Assembly (NCBI RefSeq): GCF_002077945.1
Contig: NZ_LVYD01000002.1
Coordinates: forward strand, 186,001-250,000
Origin: Niastella vici
GTDB taxonomy: Bacteria; Bacteroidota; Bacteroidia; Chitinophagales; Chitinophagaceae
Length of the DNA: 64,000 nucleotides
Direction: 5' to 3'
The position numbers and the translations under genes are program-made. How positions within the stretch are numbered: position 1 is the stretch's first letter; every line of letters begins with the position of its first letter. The notes beneath the pieces are model-generated. The model was not told the DNA's origin, did not search any database, and saw only the letters and a list, made by a program, of their open reading frames with translations. This document shows, in pieces, positions 9,061-20,100 of this stretch.

Positions 9061-10188
9061 AAAATGTTTCGACAAGGTCTTGTCCCAATCCTTCCACACA
9101 GGCTCATAACCTATTGACGAAATAACGCGGGCCATTTCGGCCGGTGTGCGTTCATCCGCTATTTCAAATTGCTCCAGCGATCCGGGCTCAACGGCATACC
9201 CACCCGGATTGGTCTTTGATCCGGCACTGATAGAGGTGATGCCCAACCGCATTATATGATCACGAAAGCGGGGATGCTCGCGGGTTGATAATGACAATTC
9301 CACTTCCTGGTTAAAGATGCGCCAGGCGCAGATCAGTTGCACCAGCTCGCGGTCAACCATTTCCACTTTCGGTTCCAACCCGCCCGAGAACGGGCGCAGG
9401 CGCGGAAAGGAAATGCTGTACTTTGTTTGCCAGTACGTGCGTTCCAGGTATTGCAAATGCAGGGCCGTAAAGAAAGAATCGGTGCGCCAGTCTTCCAGTC
9501 CTATCAGTATGCCCAAACCGATCTTGTACACCCCTGCCCTGCCGAGGCGGTCGGGCGTTTCAATGCGGTATTGAAAATTCGATTTCTTTCCTTTGGGATG
9601 ATGTTTTTTATAATCATCGCGGTGATAAGTTTCCTGGTACACCAGCACGGTGTGCAATCCTTCATTCACCAGCTCGCGGTAATCGGCTTCATCGAGCGGT
9701 TGCACTTCCATGGAAATATGCGCAAAATGATCTTTCAAAAGACCGATGGCATTTTTAAAATACGGCACATGCACGGTATGGTTAGCCTCGCCCGTTACCA
9801 GCAACACATGCTCATACCCCATCGATTTTATGGCCATGGCTTCCTGCACGATCTCTGTACCCGAGAGTGTTCTGCGGCGCACTTTATTATCGAGACTGAA
9901 CCCGCAATACGTACAAATATTATTGCATTCGTTGGAAAGATACATGGGCACATACATCTGTATCGTTTTCCCAAACCGCTGCTGCGTTAGTTGTTGACTC
10001 AACTGCGCCATCGGTTCCAGGTAAGCTGCCGCTACGGGCGAGATCAACGCCATAAAATCATCGAGCGTTCTGCTTTGCCTTACCAGCGCGGCTTCCACAT
10101 CGGCAGCGGTTTTGCTGTAAATGCGTTCCCTGACCTCGTCCCAGTTATACTGATCGAATATATTGATAAAACTATCCATGGTATTCAT
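9058..10188 (-). CDS. thiH: 2-iminoacetate synthase ThiH
   Basis: A 376-residue radical SAM enzyme that cleaves tyrosine to 2-iminoacetate (dehydroglycine) and p-cresol for thiazole synthesis. The radical SAM cluster motif is Cys88-x3-Cys92-x2-Cys95 in ECNNICTYC, and the length is typical. Met1 at 10188 or Met4 at 10179 may start it. The start overlaps the end of thiG by 17 bases, implying translational coupling. It is the last gene of the thiamine operon. Its TAG stop abuts a GTTACC repeat element, which may mark the transcript's 3' end. Use of ThiH instead of the glycine oxidase ThiO is consistent with an anaerobe-type or facultative pathway. Confidence 0.95.
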   Translation of the reverse strand: MNTMDSFINIFDQYNWDEVRERIYSKTAADVEAALVRQSRTLDDFMALISPVAAAYLEPMAQLSQQLTQQRFGKTIQMYVPMYLSNECNNICTYCGFSLDNKVRRRTLSGTEIVQEAMAIKSMGYEHVLLVTGEANHTVHVPYFKNAIGLLKDHFAHISMEVQPLDEADYRELVNEGLHTVLVYQETYHRDDYKKHHPKGKKSNFQYRIETPDRLGRAGVYKIGLGILIGLEDWRTDSFFTALHLQYLERTYWQTKYSISFPRLRPFSGGLEPKVEMVDRELVQLICAWRIFNQEVELSLSTREHPRFRDHIMRLGITSISAGSKTNPGGYAVEPGSLEQFEIADERTPAEMARVISSIGYEPVWKDWDKTLSKHF

Positions 10189-10945
10189 CTAAAAAAGCCG
10201 TTAATGGACTACTTGCAATTGCGGTGTTCAAGGGTTTGGCCAGCCGGGCTTCATATGCTATTCGTCCGGCTTCCACTGCCATTTTAAAGGCCCTGGCCAT
10301 TTGTACCGGTTGACCTGCTACGGCAATGGCCGTGTTCACCAGCACGGCATCGGCGCCAATCTCCAGCGCTTTGGCGGCGTCGGAAGGAGAACCGATACCG
10401 GCATCCACCACCACGGGCACTTTACTTTGTTCAATAATGATCTCCAGGAAATCAATTGTTTTTAAACCTTTGTTGCTGCCAATGGGAGAACCGAGGGGCA
10501 TTACCGCGGCAGCGCCCGCTTCTTCGAGCCGTTTGCATAATACCGGATCGGCATGAATATACGGCAACACCACAAAACCCAGCTTTACCAGTTCCTCGGT
10601 TGCACGTAAGGTTTCTACCGCATCGGGCATCAGGTATTTGGGATCGGGATGAATTTCCAGCTTCAGCCAGTTTGTTTGCAAGGCCTCCCGCGCCAGCTGT
10701 GCAGCAAATACCGCTTCTTTAGCCGTACGAACACCCGAAGTATTGGGCAATAAGTTTATATGCGCATGTTGCAGGTGACGCAGGATATCATCCTGCGGAT
10801 TGTTCATATCAACCCGTTTTAACGCCACCGTCACCAGTTCAGAACCCGATGCCAGCAAGGCGTCTTCCATTTGATCGGCAGAACTGAATTTGCCTGTACC
10901 GGTGAATAATCTTGAATTGAATGTTTTATTTGCGATCGTTAACAT
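10172..10945 (-). CDS. thiG: Thiazole synthase ThiG
   Basis: A 257-residue TIM-barrel enzyme that builds the thiazole phosphate ring from 1-deoxy-D-xylulose 5-phosphate, iminoacetate and ThiS thiocarboxylate. It begins [20 protein letters not shown], the classic ThiG start, and contains [14 protein letters not shown], whose Lys is the expected Schiff-base lysine, and the phosphate-binding segments [12 protein letters not shown] and [12 protein letters not shown]. It overlaps thiE by 20 bases and thiH by 17 bases, a tightly coupled arrangement. No truncation or missing key residue is seen. Confidence 0.96.
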   Translation of the reverse strand: MLTIANKTFNSRLFTGTGKFSSADQMEDALLASGSELVTVALKRVDMNNPQDDILRHLQHAHINLLPNTSGVRTAKEAVFAAQLAREALQTNWLKLEIHPDPKYLMPDAVETLRATEELVKLGFVVLPYIHADPVLCKRLEEAGAAAVMPLGSPIGSNKGLKTIDFLEIIIEQSKVPVVVDAGIGSPSDAAKALEIGADAVLVNTAIAVAGQPVQMARAFKMAVEAGRIAYEARLAKPLNTAIASSPLTAFLDEYHG

Positions 10946-11567
10946 GTTCGTAATTTTTGTTGATCAATGTAACCACAGCGGCTGCATCAACCGCATTGCT
11001 CATAGCCCCGGAAACGGCTACGCCATATACACCGGCATCTCTTAAACCAGCTACATCATCGGCCACAATGCCACCGATGGCCACAATGGGCAATTGAAAA
11101 CCCGCCGCCCGGGCCTGGTCCATTATACGTTGAAAGCCTTCGAGCCCTAAGATGGGACTTAACTTTTCTTTGGTTGCAGTAAACCGGTACGGGCCTAACC
11201 CTACATAATCAACGCCTTCATTCACCCGTTGCTTCAGCTGGTCAAAAGTGTTGGCGGTACCGCCCACGATCATTTGCGGGCCCACAATGGCGCGCACTGC
11301 ATCCACCGGCATATCCTGCAAGCCCACATGAACACCCCAGGCGCCCACGGTTTTGGCTACCTGCGGATAATCGTTGATGATCAGCTTCGAGTTATAGTGG
11401 TCACACAGAGCTTTGGCAGTTTTAGCTTGCTCCAGCACTTCTGCTTCAGATTGATTCTTTACGCGCAGCTGCACCAGCTTACAACCTGCCGCCAGCGCTT
11501 CTTCAATGGCCGCCAAATGCGTTTTTGCCGCTGTTTGCTGTGAAATGAAATACAAACGTTCTAACAT
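10926..11567 (-). CDS. thiE: Thiamine phosphate synthase ThiE
   Basis: A 213-residue TIM-barrel enzyme coupling HMP-pyrophosphate to thiazole phosphate to give thiamine phosphate. Conserved segments: [19 protein letters not shown] (the DD-like catalytic region), [32 protein letters not shown] and IVAIGGI. These match true ThiE better than the second paralogue at 12320-12970 does. It overlaps thiD by 7 bases at its start and thiG by 20 bases at its end. Confidence 0.93.
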   Translation of the reverse strand: MLERLYFISQQTAAKTHLAAIEEALAAGCKLVQLRVKNQSEAEVLEQAKTAKALCDHYNSKLIINDYPQVAKTVGAWGVHVGLQDMPVDAVRAIVGPQMIVGGTANTFDQLKQRVNEGVDYVGLGPYRFTATKEKLSPILGLEGFQRIMDQARAAGFQLPIVAIGGIVADDVAGLRDAGVYGVAVSGAMSNAVDAAAVVTLINKNYEHVNDRK

Positions 11568-12316
11568 ATTGAATGATATCCCAGCAATGACTGGTTACTG
11601 TTTAAAAAGTTTTCTACATATTGTTTCGCGCCGCGGCATGCCCCGGGTAAATTTTCTCCCTTCGCCAGCCGGGCAGTAATGGCGGCAGACAATACACAAC
11701 CCGATCCATGTTTGGGGAATACTTGTTGTACCCCTGCCAACAAGGTGGTGCTGCCAACCGGTTCATACAACGTATCGATGCCCAATGCATCGGGCCGATG
11801 CCCGCCTTTTAATAGAACCGCACAAAAAGCAGCGCGGTCCTCTTTTATCAATGGCTCGTCGATGATAGATTGCAGTTGCTGCAACTCATTGTAATTGGGC
11901 GTTGCCAGTGTGATGGCCGCCAGTATGGCTTCCAGGTTGTGAAAGGTATTCACCGCATGAAAATCGTAACCGGCGCTTGCTTTCAGCACGGGGTCCCACA
12001 CGATGTGTATGGCGGGATTGTATTCTTTCAAATATCTGATGATCGTTAGCAGGGTTTCGGGCGAATTGATGATCCCGATCTTGCAGGCCGACACCACAAA
12101 CTTACTGAGCAGCGGTTCTAATTGTTCAATGATCCGTTCAGCACTCAGCCAGTGAATATTCAAAAAAGTATCATCGTTTTGAACCGTTAAAGCACTGCAA
12201 ACCCCAAAGCCATACACGCCATGCTGTTCAAAGGTCTTGCAATCAGCCAGCACCCCTGCCCCGCCGCTGGGGTCAAAACCCGCTATTGTCAATACATATG
12301 GTCGTAGTGATTGCAT
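11561..12316 (-). CDS. thiD: Hydroxymethylpyrimidine/phosphomethylpyrimidine kinase ThiD
   Basis: A 251-residue ribokinase-fold enzyme phosphorylating HMP and HMP-phosphate. The substrate loop TIAGFDPSGGAGVLAD is at residues 10-25, KIGI and WDPVLKASAG follow, and the catalytic GSGC motif (KHGSGCVLSAAI) lies near residues 203-214. It starts 3 bases after the stop of the tenI/thiE-like gene and overlaps thiE by 7 bases. No thiE fusion is present; the two enzymes are separate proteins here. Confidence 0.95.
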   Translation of the reverse strand: MQSLRPYVLTIAGFDPSGGAGVLADCKTFEQHGVYGFGVCSALTVQNDDTFLNIHWLSAERIIEQLEPLLSKFVVSACKIGIINSPETLLTIIRYLKEYNPAIHIVWDPVLKASAGYDFHAVNTFHNLEAILAAITLATPNYNELQQLQSIIDEPLIKEDRAAFCAVLLKGGHRPDALGIDTLYEPVGSTTLLAGVQQVFPKHGSGCVLSAAITARLAKGENLPGACRGAKQYVENFLNSNQSLLGYHSIC

Positions 12317-12319
12317 TTT

Positions 12320-12970
12320 TTACGATTGTCCTTTCTTTGATTTGGGACAGAATTGTTGCCGCCAGATCAATTCCTGTTGCTTTTTTAATAATTTAAAATT
12401 GTCAACTGCCTTCGCCGGTTCATTCCAGATGATTCCCAATACCGCCGCTCCATCAAAATTCATGTCGGCCACCTTTTCCATATTATCTGCATCGATACCG
12501 CCCAGTGCAATCACCGGCACCGGTTTATATTCCTGACTGAGATAAAAACCATCTTCTGCAAATCCTTTATAACCGGGTTTCGACAAACTATCGAACACCG
12601 GTGAAAAAAAGGTATACCAGAAATAATGCGATAACGTTTCCAGCTCAGAAAGCTCATGTACAGAAGTGCTCAGCCTATAATCTTCGTCTCTCAGTTGCGA
12701 CAATCTTGCTGAATCTGTTTCCCGGCGGTGTTCTTCTGTAAAATGCAAGTGGCGAATATCATATTCCTTTGCCAGCTGATGAAAGCTATGCAAGGCAATG
12801 CGATCATGATACATAGATGGAATGGCATCGAGCAATGCTCCTATTGCCCGTTCATCTGCATCGGGTTTGCGCAGGTGAAAAATTTCCAGTCCTGCTTCAA
12901 ACAATTGCTGAATGATGGCCGCTTCACCAGGAAGCATAGTTGGTTGTGATATGACTATTAATGAAAACAT
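12320..12970 (-). CDS. Second ThiE/TenI-family protein
   Basis: A 216-residue TIM-barrel protein of the thiamine phosphate synthase/TenI family. It shows EIFHLRKPDADERA, HLHFTEEHR, TFFSPVFDSLSKPGYKGF and VIALGGIDADNM, but the HMP-PP/Mg site of true ThiE is weakly kept. Bacteroidota thiamine operons often carry two ThiE-like genes, and the divergent one may act as a TenI-type thiazole tautomerase. That role is inference. It lies between thiC and thiD, with a 127-base gap filled by a GTTACC repeat element upstream and 3 bases downstream. Confidence 0.8.
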   Translation of the reverse strand: MFSLIVISQPTMLPGEAAIIQQLFEAGLEIFHLRKPDADERAIGALLDAIPSMYHDRIALHSFHQLAKEYDIRHLHFTEEHRRETDSARLSQLRDEDYRLSTSVHELSELETLSHYFWYTFFSPVFDSLSKPGYKGFAEDGFYLSQEYKPVPVIALGGIDADNMEKVADMNFDGAAVLGIIWNEPAKAVDNFKLLKKQQELIWRQQFCPKSKKGQS

Positions 12971-12987
12971 AGCGCAACAAAAGGTAC

Positions 12988-13097
12988 AGTTACCGGTTGC
13001 CAGTTACCAGATACCAGGGCTTGAATGTCGATCACCCTGCCAGGAGCCGGGGTCTCCGATTTTTTTTGCCCGGTAACCGGAATCCGGTAACCGGTAA

Positions 13098-13100
<3 letters not shown>
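12988..13100. repeat. GTTACC-family heptamer inverted element, copy 3
   Basis: Left arm 12988-13018, right arm 13069-13100, inside the thiamine operon between thiC and the tenI-like gene. The right arm starts exactly at the thiC stop codon (TAGTTACCGG on the minus strand). The spacer differs from the core of copies 1, 2, 5 and 6. Confidence 0.85.
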
Positions 13101-14993
<1,893 letters not shown>

Positions 14994-15019
14994 TTAAGTC
15001 GTGAATTGTGATTGTTGCT

Positions 15020-15137
15020 GTTACCGGGTACCAGTTACCAGTTTCCAGTTTCCAGGCGAAAAATTTGGGGAGCCCGATTACCTGCAGAGTGCCCGAAATT
15101 TAAATCCTGGCAACCGGCACCCTGTAACCGGAAACTG
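15020..15137. repeat. GTTACC-family heptamer inverted element, copy 4
   Basis: Left arm 15020-15056 (GTTACCG, GTTACCA, GTTTCCA units), right arm 15106-15137. It sits between thiS and thiC in the thiamine operon, about 20 bases after the thiS stop. Confidence 0.85.
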
Positions 15138-15156
15138 TATTCCATTATCAAATTAC

Positions 15157-15360
15157 TTATCCTCCTTGTGTTGCTCTTATTAACATTACATTATCTGCTT
15201 CACATAACATATATGCCGGCCATTCGGTGCTGGGAATAACGGTTTGATCAACCGCTACCGCCAAACCGGCCACCGGTATGCCTAATACCTGGGTAAGCAA
15301 TTGCTCCAATGAACAGGAATCGGGAATGTCCCTGGATTGTTGATTGATAAGAATGTTCAT
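15157..15360 (-). CDS. thiS: Sulfur carrier protein ThiS
   Basis: A 67-residue ubiquitin-fold sulfur carrier. A longer frame opens at 15480, but that would lie within the TPP aptamer; the true start is Met 15360 (MNILINQQSRDIPDSC). It ends in Gly-Gly (RATQGG), the site of adenylation and thiocarboxylation. The segment GLAVAVDQTVIPSTEW is typical of ThiS. It is the first gene of the operon, about 80 bases downstream of the riboswitch. The activating enzyme ThiF is not encoded in the operon. Confidence 0.9.
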   Translation of the reverse strand: MNILINQQSRDIPDSCSLEQLLTQVLGIPVAGLAVAVDQTVIPSTEWPAYMLCEADNVMLIRATQGG

Positions 15361-15441
15361 ACCTACGAATTTTAAATACACTTCAGGGAATGAACATGCA
15401 GCAAAAGAGAGTAAAAGAGAAAGAAAATAAAAGAAGACTTT

Positions 15442-15522
15442 CACTTTTCCCTTCGGCAGTACGAACTGCATCAGGTTCAAAGGGTATTATCTCAGTCCGC
15501 TTAATGGACACCCCTAAAGTGC
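15442..15522 (-). promoter_or_regulatory. TPP riboswitch (THI element) controlling the thiamine operon
   Basis: On the minus strand the sequence shows GGGGTGTCC, CTGAGA, ACCCTTTGAACCTGATGCAG and ACTGCCGAAGGGAA, the conserved THI-box elements in the right order. Closing stem P1 pairs CACTTT near 15516-15521 with AAAGTG at 15442-15447. It lies directly upstream of thiS, so the whole operon should be repressed by thiamine pyrophosphate. I cannot tell whether control is by termination or by translation initiation; no strong U-tract hairpin is evident before thiS. Confidence 0.95.
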
Positions 15523-15858
15523 CGTAAAGGTAACCAAAAATTGGAATTACAAAACTTTTTTGCTGGCACGGTTATTTTTAGGCCCAAAATCAACGATCCT
15601 GTCATATCTGCGTTCATCATGCTGATGTTACTAATTTATAACCCACTGAACACAAAACAGCTATTTAAATGAGAGGACAACAGGTGTACAAATGACATTT
15701 TTATTTATCCACTTGAGGTTCCGGGGCATAAAATGAGTTATATTAGTGTACGCTTAAGAGTTACAAGCATAGGAATTAACGATTGCCAATTGTCATTAGA
15801 GCCGCATAAAGTGGGCCGATTGACCATTGACCATTCACATTTCACCCAAACAAGTCAT
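15523..15858. other. Divergent intergenic region between the thiamine operon and the GH16 gene
   Basis: It should hold the thiamine operon promoter (minus strand, just beyond the aptamer) and the GH16 promoter. I see no clear TAnnTTTG element on either strand. The only repeat structure is the ATTGACC heptamer run at 15781-15846. Confidence 0.3.
15781..15846. repeat. ATTGACC-type heptamer run upstream of GH16
   Basis: Two clusters in the same orientation: ATTGCCA, ATTGTCA at 15782-15795 and ATTGACC, ATTGACC, ATTCAC at 15819-15837. The unit is shared, in reverse complement, with the left arm at 54077-54103. An over-long start for the GH16 gene would read through this repeat, which supports the later start. 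Confidence 0.55.
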
Positions 15859-16689
15859 ATGAAAAAAATGAGACCATTCATCCTGGCCATTCCATTGGCA
15901 TTACTATTGGTTCAATGTAAAAAAACGATCAAAGAACCCACAACATCCGGCGAAAACAGAACAGGCATCCCCGAAGCTTTTGAAACCGTTATCGACAACA
16001 CCTTCGCCAATTACACCACGTTTGAACAGTACTGGAATTATTTGTATCCCTGGGGATCCGATCACAATGGCACGGCCCGGATGTATGGCAGTTCAACCGA
16101 TCACAATCACATTTATCTCGATGCATCGGGCGTGCTCCATATTAAAGCAGCCTACATAACCTGGAATGAAGGCAACAGCAGTTCATCGCCTTACCTGCCC
16201 ATTCATTATCATTCCGGGGCCATCAATGCCAAATTCCAGGTGCTGGTGAACGACCAGTTCCCCAATTATGAGATCAGGGGAGAATTTCAGGCGCCCTCTG
16301 TAAAGGGTTCCTGGCCTGCATTCTGGCTTACCGGCGTAAACAGCTGGCCGCCCGAAAGCGATATCATGGAGTTCAAGGGAAATACCAATGTATGGCAGAA
16401 TACCTTCCGTACCTCAAGCGATGTATCTTCTATCATTACTAATGTATCATCACCGGGCAGCTGGCATCAGTATCGCATCTGGATGACAAAATCCACTGCC
16501 ACCGATGTAACCATTCATTACTATATCGATGGCGTTTGGAAAGGCCAGCACACAGGCAATTTCGTAGGCAAGCCCATGTATATCATAATCAATATGCAAA
16601 TGGAAGGATCAAGTGGTTCGCCGGGCCCCACCGCCGATACCTACCTGAATGTGCGGAATGTGTATGTGGGAAGAACAAGAGCTTTCTAA
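15859..16689 (+). CDS. GH16-family glycoside hydrolase, lipoprotein
   Basis: A 276-residue surface or periplasmic lipoprotein. The frame opens at 15733, but the signal peptide starts at Met 15859 (MKKMRPFILAIPLALLLVQC), with lipobox Cys20. The catalytic beta-bulge motif is E-x-D-x-x-E in PPESDIMEF: Glu166, Asp168, Glu171, matching nucleophile, assistant and acid/base of GH16. WPAFWLTGVNSWP upstream of it is also typical. GH16 enzymes cleave beta-1,3/1,4-glucans or galactans such as laminarin, agar or carrageenan; this one cannot be assigned a substrate. It stands alone on the plus strand and is followed by a repeat element. Confidence 0.88.
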   Translation: MKKMRPFILAIPLALLLVQCKKTIKEPTTSGENRTGIPEAFETVIDNTFANYTTFEQYWNYLYPWGSDHNGTARMYGSSTDHNHIYLDASGVLHIKAAYITWNEGNSSSSPYLPIHYHSGAINAKFQVLVNDQFPNYEIRGEFQAPSVKGSWPAFWLTGVNSWPPESDIMEFKGNTNVWQNTFRTSSDVSSIITNVSSPGSWHQYRIWMTKSTATDVTIHYYIDGVWKGQHTGNFVGKPMYIIINMQMEGSSGSPGPTADTYLNVRNVYVGRTRAF

Positions 16690-16714
16690 TATCAACCAAT
16701 ACATAGAACACCTG

Positions 16715-16800
16715 AGAGTCGGGAAGTCAGTAAAGTCCGGAATAAGAAAGTTAGTTACAGAGAGGGTTTCTTTCGAACCTCCGGACTTTCCGACTTTCAG
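16715..16800. repeat. Inverted element with AAAGTCCGG-type arms
   Basis: Left arm 16715-16740 (GAGTCGGGAAGTC, then AAAGTCCGG) and right arm about 16779-16800 (CCGGACTTTCCGACTTTC). It lies 25 bases after the GH16 stop. Same two-armed plan as the other families but with different units. Confidence 0.65.
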
Positions 16801-16886
16801 CCCTGGCCTCCATCAGTTTGGCAGTACCCCCCGTCGTTATTGACTGCCACTCTTTTGGTTGCCCTTCGTGTCAGGGTTGCCAGGCT
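16799..16886. ncRNA. Candidate three-way-junction structured RNA (strand unknown)
   Basis: Nested pairings readable by eye: outer stem AGC-CCTGGC (16799-16807) with GCCAGGCT (16879-16886); a perfect 7-bp stem TGGCAGT (16819-16825) with ACTGCCA (16843-16849); and CCCT (16862-16865) with AGGG (16873-16876). I do not recognise a known riboswitch. It could be an RNA element or simply an inverted-repeat mobile element. Confidence 0.3.
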
Positions 16887-17052
16887 TTCCCGTTTCAATT
16901 TCACCGATTACTTAAAAATCTATAACACACTAACAATTACAATCCAAAAGTACATACACCTGAAAATGATGCCCCTGATATAAGACAGGAAATTATATGA
17001 CATATATCAATAGCTAATCTGATAATTTTCAACCATTTTATTCGTTTACCTG

Positions 17053-17060
17053 ATATCTTT
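17053..17060 (+). promoter_or_regulatory. Probable Bacteroidota -7 promoter element TATCTTTG
   Basis: TATCTTTG matches the TAnnTTTG -7 consensus for the primary sigma factor in Bacteroidota. It lies 19 bases before the TTG start of the metal-uptake operon, implying a very short leader. No clear -33 TTG partner is seen. The 166 bases before it (16887-17052) hold nothing else that I recognise. Confidence 0.5.
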
Positions 17061-17078
17061 GCCGGAAATTACCGTGTT

Positions 17079-17450
17079 TTGAACAAATGGTGGACGATAG
17101 TATTTTTGATTGGCATGCTGGGGCAAACCTTTAGCAAAGGCCTGATCGTCCTGAATTTCAGGATGAATCAAAAGACTATCGCTGCCACTTTATGTGTGAA
17201 CCGCACCAAGCCAAGATCCTGCTGCCACGGTAAATGCTATTTAAATAAGCAGCTGAATAAAGACGAGAAATCACAGGACACTCCACTGAATGGTGGCTCC
17301 AATCTCAAGTTCGAGGTTGTACTGTATAGTGAAAAGAAAGCCGAAACCATCCACCCTGTTATCAACGAACAACCGGTACATATATCGCGGTATACCGAAC
17401 CCATCTCTCAAAAGGTAATAGACGCCGTTTTCCATCCGCCGCAACTATAG
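17079..17450 (+). CDS. Small Cys-containing membrane or secreted protein of a metal-uptake operon
   Basis: A 123-residue protein read from a TTG start at 17079 (no ATG precedes the hydrophobic segment). The N-terminus NKWWTIVFLIGMLGQTF is a signal peptide or membrane anchor. It holds the motif LCVNRTKPRSCCHGKCYL; small Bacteroidota proteins with a C-V-N-R-x-K-P then C-x-G-x-C pattern are often encoded just upstream of iron or copper TonB receptors. The cysteines suggest metal binding or a redox role; function is unknown. It heads an operon with a TonB-dependent receptor and a PepSY protein. A probable promoter lies 19 bases upstream. Confidence 0.7.
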   Translation: MNKWWTIVFLIGMLGQTFSKGLIVLNFRMNQKTIAATLCVNRTKPRSCCHGKCYLNKQLNKDEKSQDTPLNGGSNLKFEVVLYSEKKAETIHPVINEQPVHISRYTEPISQKVIDAVFHPPQL

Positions 17451-17645
17451 TTGCGCACCTTACTTCATCTTAACAACACATTCCTGATCTTCCTGTAAGC
17501 ATTGTATGCCTTTTATTGGCATGCTGTAAACTTTACCTGAATAGGTAAACCTGTTCCTGCTTCGTTCTAATACTTCAACCAACGCATGCCCAGGCATTGG
17601 CAGGCTTTTTATTGCCCTGTACAACCTGCGGTATGCACCAACGTT

Positions 17646-19949
17646 ATGACTATGAAACTCTTTATAAACTGTGTGATCGCATTTTTGATCATATTGACAG
17701 GCACCCGTTCCTATGCCCAAACCAACTGCACCGGCAAAGTGATCGATGCCGCTACGCATGAACCCGTGGTCAATGCATCTGTGATGATCAGAAACACCAC
17801 CCAGGGCACTGTTACCAATAATAAGGGAGATTTCAATTTACCGCTTAACAATACCGCGAACGACCTCATTATTACTTCATTAGGCTATCAACCAGTAACA
17901 ATAATGAACGCTGCCGTCCAGAACCGGTTGCTGATCAACTTACAAACTACCAACAACAGCCTGCAGGAAATTGTGATCAGCGCCAGCAGAACCGCGCAGA
18001 AACGCAGTGAAGCGCCGGTAGCCATTGCCACCATCAGCAAGCAAACCATGGAAGACGCCAAAGCCATTCGCATAGATCAGCTGGTGAATAAAGTAAGCGG
18101 TGTAAACATGGTAAACCTCGGCAATGAGCAGCATGAAATGAGCATCCGCCAGCCCATGACCACCAAAAGCCTGTTCCTGTACCTCGAAGATGGAATTCCC
18201 ATTCGCACCACCGGCGTGTATAATCACAATGCCTTACTGGAAATGAACATGCCAGCCGCCCGCCAGATAGAGATCATTAAAGGGCCCTCTTCTTCTTTAT
18301 ATGGAGCCGAAGCTATTGGTGGCGCCATAAATATTATTACACAAGCCCCGCCGGCTGTTTTTACCGGACAGGCAAGTGTACAGGCAACCAATACCGGTTA
18401 CAAAAGAGCCGAGGTGCAGGTGGGACAAACCTTTGGCAAATTCGGTTTACTTATAAGCGGTTATTATGCCAACCGCCACAATGGTCCTGTTGACCACAGC
18501 GATTTTCATAAGACCGGCATTACCCTTCGCGGCGATTACGCCATCAGCGAAAAAACAAAGTGGGTGAACGACATTACGTATGTGAACTATTACAGCGACA
18601 TGCTGGGCTCGCTCGACAGCGCTCATTTTGCCAATAAAGATTACAGCACACCACAAACATTTACCTATCGCAAAGTGCCGGCCATCCGGTATAAATCTCA
18701 ATTATTCCATCAATGGAATAGCAACAGCACTACCCAGGTATCGTTTGTATACCGCGATAATTCGGTGCAACAAAACCCCTCGTATCGCGTAAAGAATTCC
18801 GCCACCAATCCATCCCTGGCATTCGGAGAAACGAATGAAAGCTCGTTCAATACGTATATGCTGATTGCCCAGCATCAGCAATCATTCAATTTTTTGAACA
18901 GCAAATTGATCACCGGTATCTCTGTCGACAACAGTCCATCGAAATACATCAGTAATTTCATCAACATTCAGCGTGACGGCCGCGGCTATTATGTAAGCTA
19001 TGCCACCACCGACTCTGTGCTTAGTAAGTATACAACCGGCATCAACAACCTGGCTTCCTATATTCATTATGAAGCAGCGCTGGTGAAAGGGTTGAAACTG
19101 ACTGCCGCCCTGCGGTACGATTTCTATCATTATGATTTTGAAAATGCCCTGCCGCCTTCTGCCTATACCGGCGCGCCTTCCACCAAAAACAATTTCAAAC
19201 GCTTTTCACCCAAAGTGGGCGCTACCTATAATTACAAAGGCACCGGCCTGTATGCTAATTACAGCGAAGGCTTTGTACCCCCGCAGATCAGCGAGTTGTA
19301 CACAGGTGTAAAAGTGCCCTACCTGGGCCCCCAAACGTTTTATAATTATGAAGTAGGCGGCTGGTTCTCTTTGTTAAAAAATAAATTGTATGCCGACTGG
19401 AGCTGGTACCTGCTCAATGGCACCAATGAGATCATCAGTGTAAAGAACCCCGACGGCTCCACCGAGAACCAGAATGCCGGCAAAACAAAACACACCGGTA
19501 TTGAATATGGTATCACTTACCGGCCCGTGAGTGGGCTGAGTGTACGCTTCAGTGCTGCCAACAGCAAACATACCTTTGGCGACTATGTTGAAAAAGGCGT
19601 TGCCTATAACAACAATGAGCTGGCGGGTGGCCCGCGGTTTATTGCCAATGCAGAAATAATGTACAAACCTGTTTTTGTAAGAGGTTTGCGTGTAGGCGCC
19701 GAATGGCAGCATATTGGCTCTTATTTTATGGATAATACCAATACCAAAAAATATGGCGGTTATGATCTGCTGAACCTGCGCGCAGGTTATATTATCAGGC
19801 AGTTTGAAATTTGGGTAAATGCCATGAATGCCACCAATACCTATTACTCTACCTATGCCAGCAAATCGGGTAGCACGCTCAGTTATAACCTTGGCGATCC
19901 AAGGGAGTTTAATGTGGGAATTGCGTACAGATTTGGGGCTAAACGATAA
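17646..19949 (+). CDS. TonB-dependent outer-membrane receptor, metal or siderophore type
   Basis: A 767-residue outer-membrane receptor. The frame is open from 17586, but the signal peptide starts at Met 17646 or 17652 (MTMKLFINCVIAFLIILTG, ending SYAQ). Order: CarboxypepD_reg-like domain with GKVIDAATHEPVVNASVMI near residues 28-110, plug domain with IDQLVNKVSGVN and EIIKGPSSSLYGAEAIGGA, then a 22-strand barrel ending GIAYRFGAKR with a penultimate-region aromatic. It is shorter than SusC proteins and has no SusD partner, so it resembles siderophore or metal receptors. The following PepSY protein and the preceding Cys protein point to iron or copper uptake. The ligand is not identifiable. Confidence 0.9.
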   Translation: MTMKLFINCVIAFLIILTGTRSYAQTNCTGKVIDAATHEPVVNASVMIRNTTQGTVTNNKGDFNLPLNNTANDLIITSLGYQPVTIMNAAVQNRLLINLQTTNNSLQEIVISASRTAQKRSEAPVAIATISKQTMEDAKAIRIDQLVNKVSGVNMVNLGNEQHEMSIRQPMTTKSLFLYLEDGIPIRTTGVYNHNALLEMNMPAARQIEIIKGPSSSLYGAEAIGGAINIITQAPPAVFTGQASVQATNTGYKRAEVQVGQTFGKFGLLISGYYANRHNGPVDHSDFHKTGITLRGDYAISEKTKWVNDITYVNYYSDMLGSLDSAHFANKDYSTPQTFTYRKVPAIRYKSQLFHQWNSNSTTQVSFVYRDNSVQQNPSYRVKNSATNPSLAFGETNESSFNTYMLIAQHQQSFNFLNSKLITGISVDNSPSKYISNFINIQRDGRGYYVSYATTDSVLSKYTTGINNLASYIHYEAALVKGLKLTAALRYDFYHYDFENALPPSAYTGAPSTKNNFKRFSPKVGATYNYKGTGLYANYSEGFVPPQISELYTGVKVPYLGPQTFYNYEVGGWFSLLKNKLYADWSWYLLNGTNEIISVKNPDGSTENQNAGKTKHTGIEYGITYRPVSGLSVRFSAANSKHTFGDYVEKGVAYNNNELAGGPRFIANAEIMYKPVFVRGLRVGAEWQHIGSYFMDNTNTKKYGGYDLLNLRAGYIIRQFEIWVNAMNATNTYYSTYASKSGSTLSYNLGDPREFNVGIAYRFGAKR

Positions 19950-19952
19950 AGG

Positions 19953-20069
19953 GTTCCCGGTTACCAGTTTCCGGTTACCCGGCCCTTATTGCAAGGCGCT
20001 TGCCAATAATCAGACTGCCCTTAATTTAGGCCCCGGCAACTGGTACCAGGTAACTGGCAACCGGCAACT
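19953..20069. repeat. GTTACC-family heptamer inverted element, copy 5
   Basis: Left arm 19953-19982, right arm 20031-20069, between the TonB receptor and the PepSY gene. The spacer has the shared core (CCCTTATTGC, then CCCTTAATTTAGG) in the orientation of copy 2. Confidence 0.85.
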
Positions 20070-20100
20070 TTAATTACACTACCTATTCTAATCAACACAA

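Noticed and set aside
15361-15480. Upstream extension of thiS to Met 15480
   Set aside because: It would be encoded by the TPP aptamer and its flanking leader; Met 15360 gives a normal 67-residue ThiS.
17460-17597. Minus-strand frame of about 45 residues between the Cys protein and the TonB receptor
   Set aside because: No recognisable domain, no clear start signal, and it is antisense within a probable plus-strand operon; kept out as likely chance.
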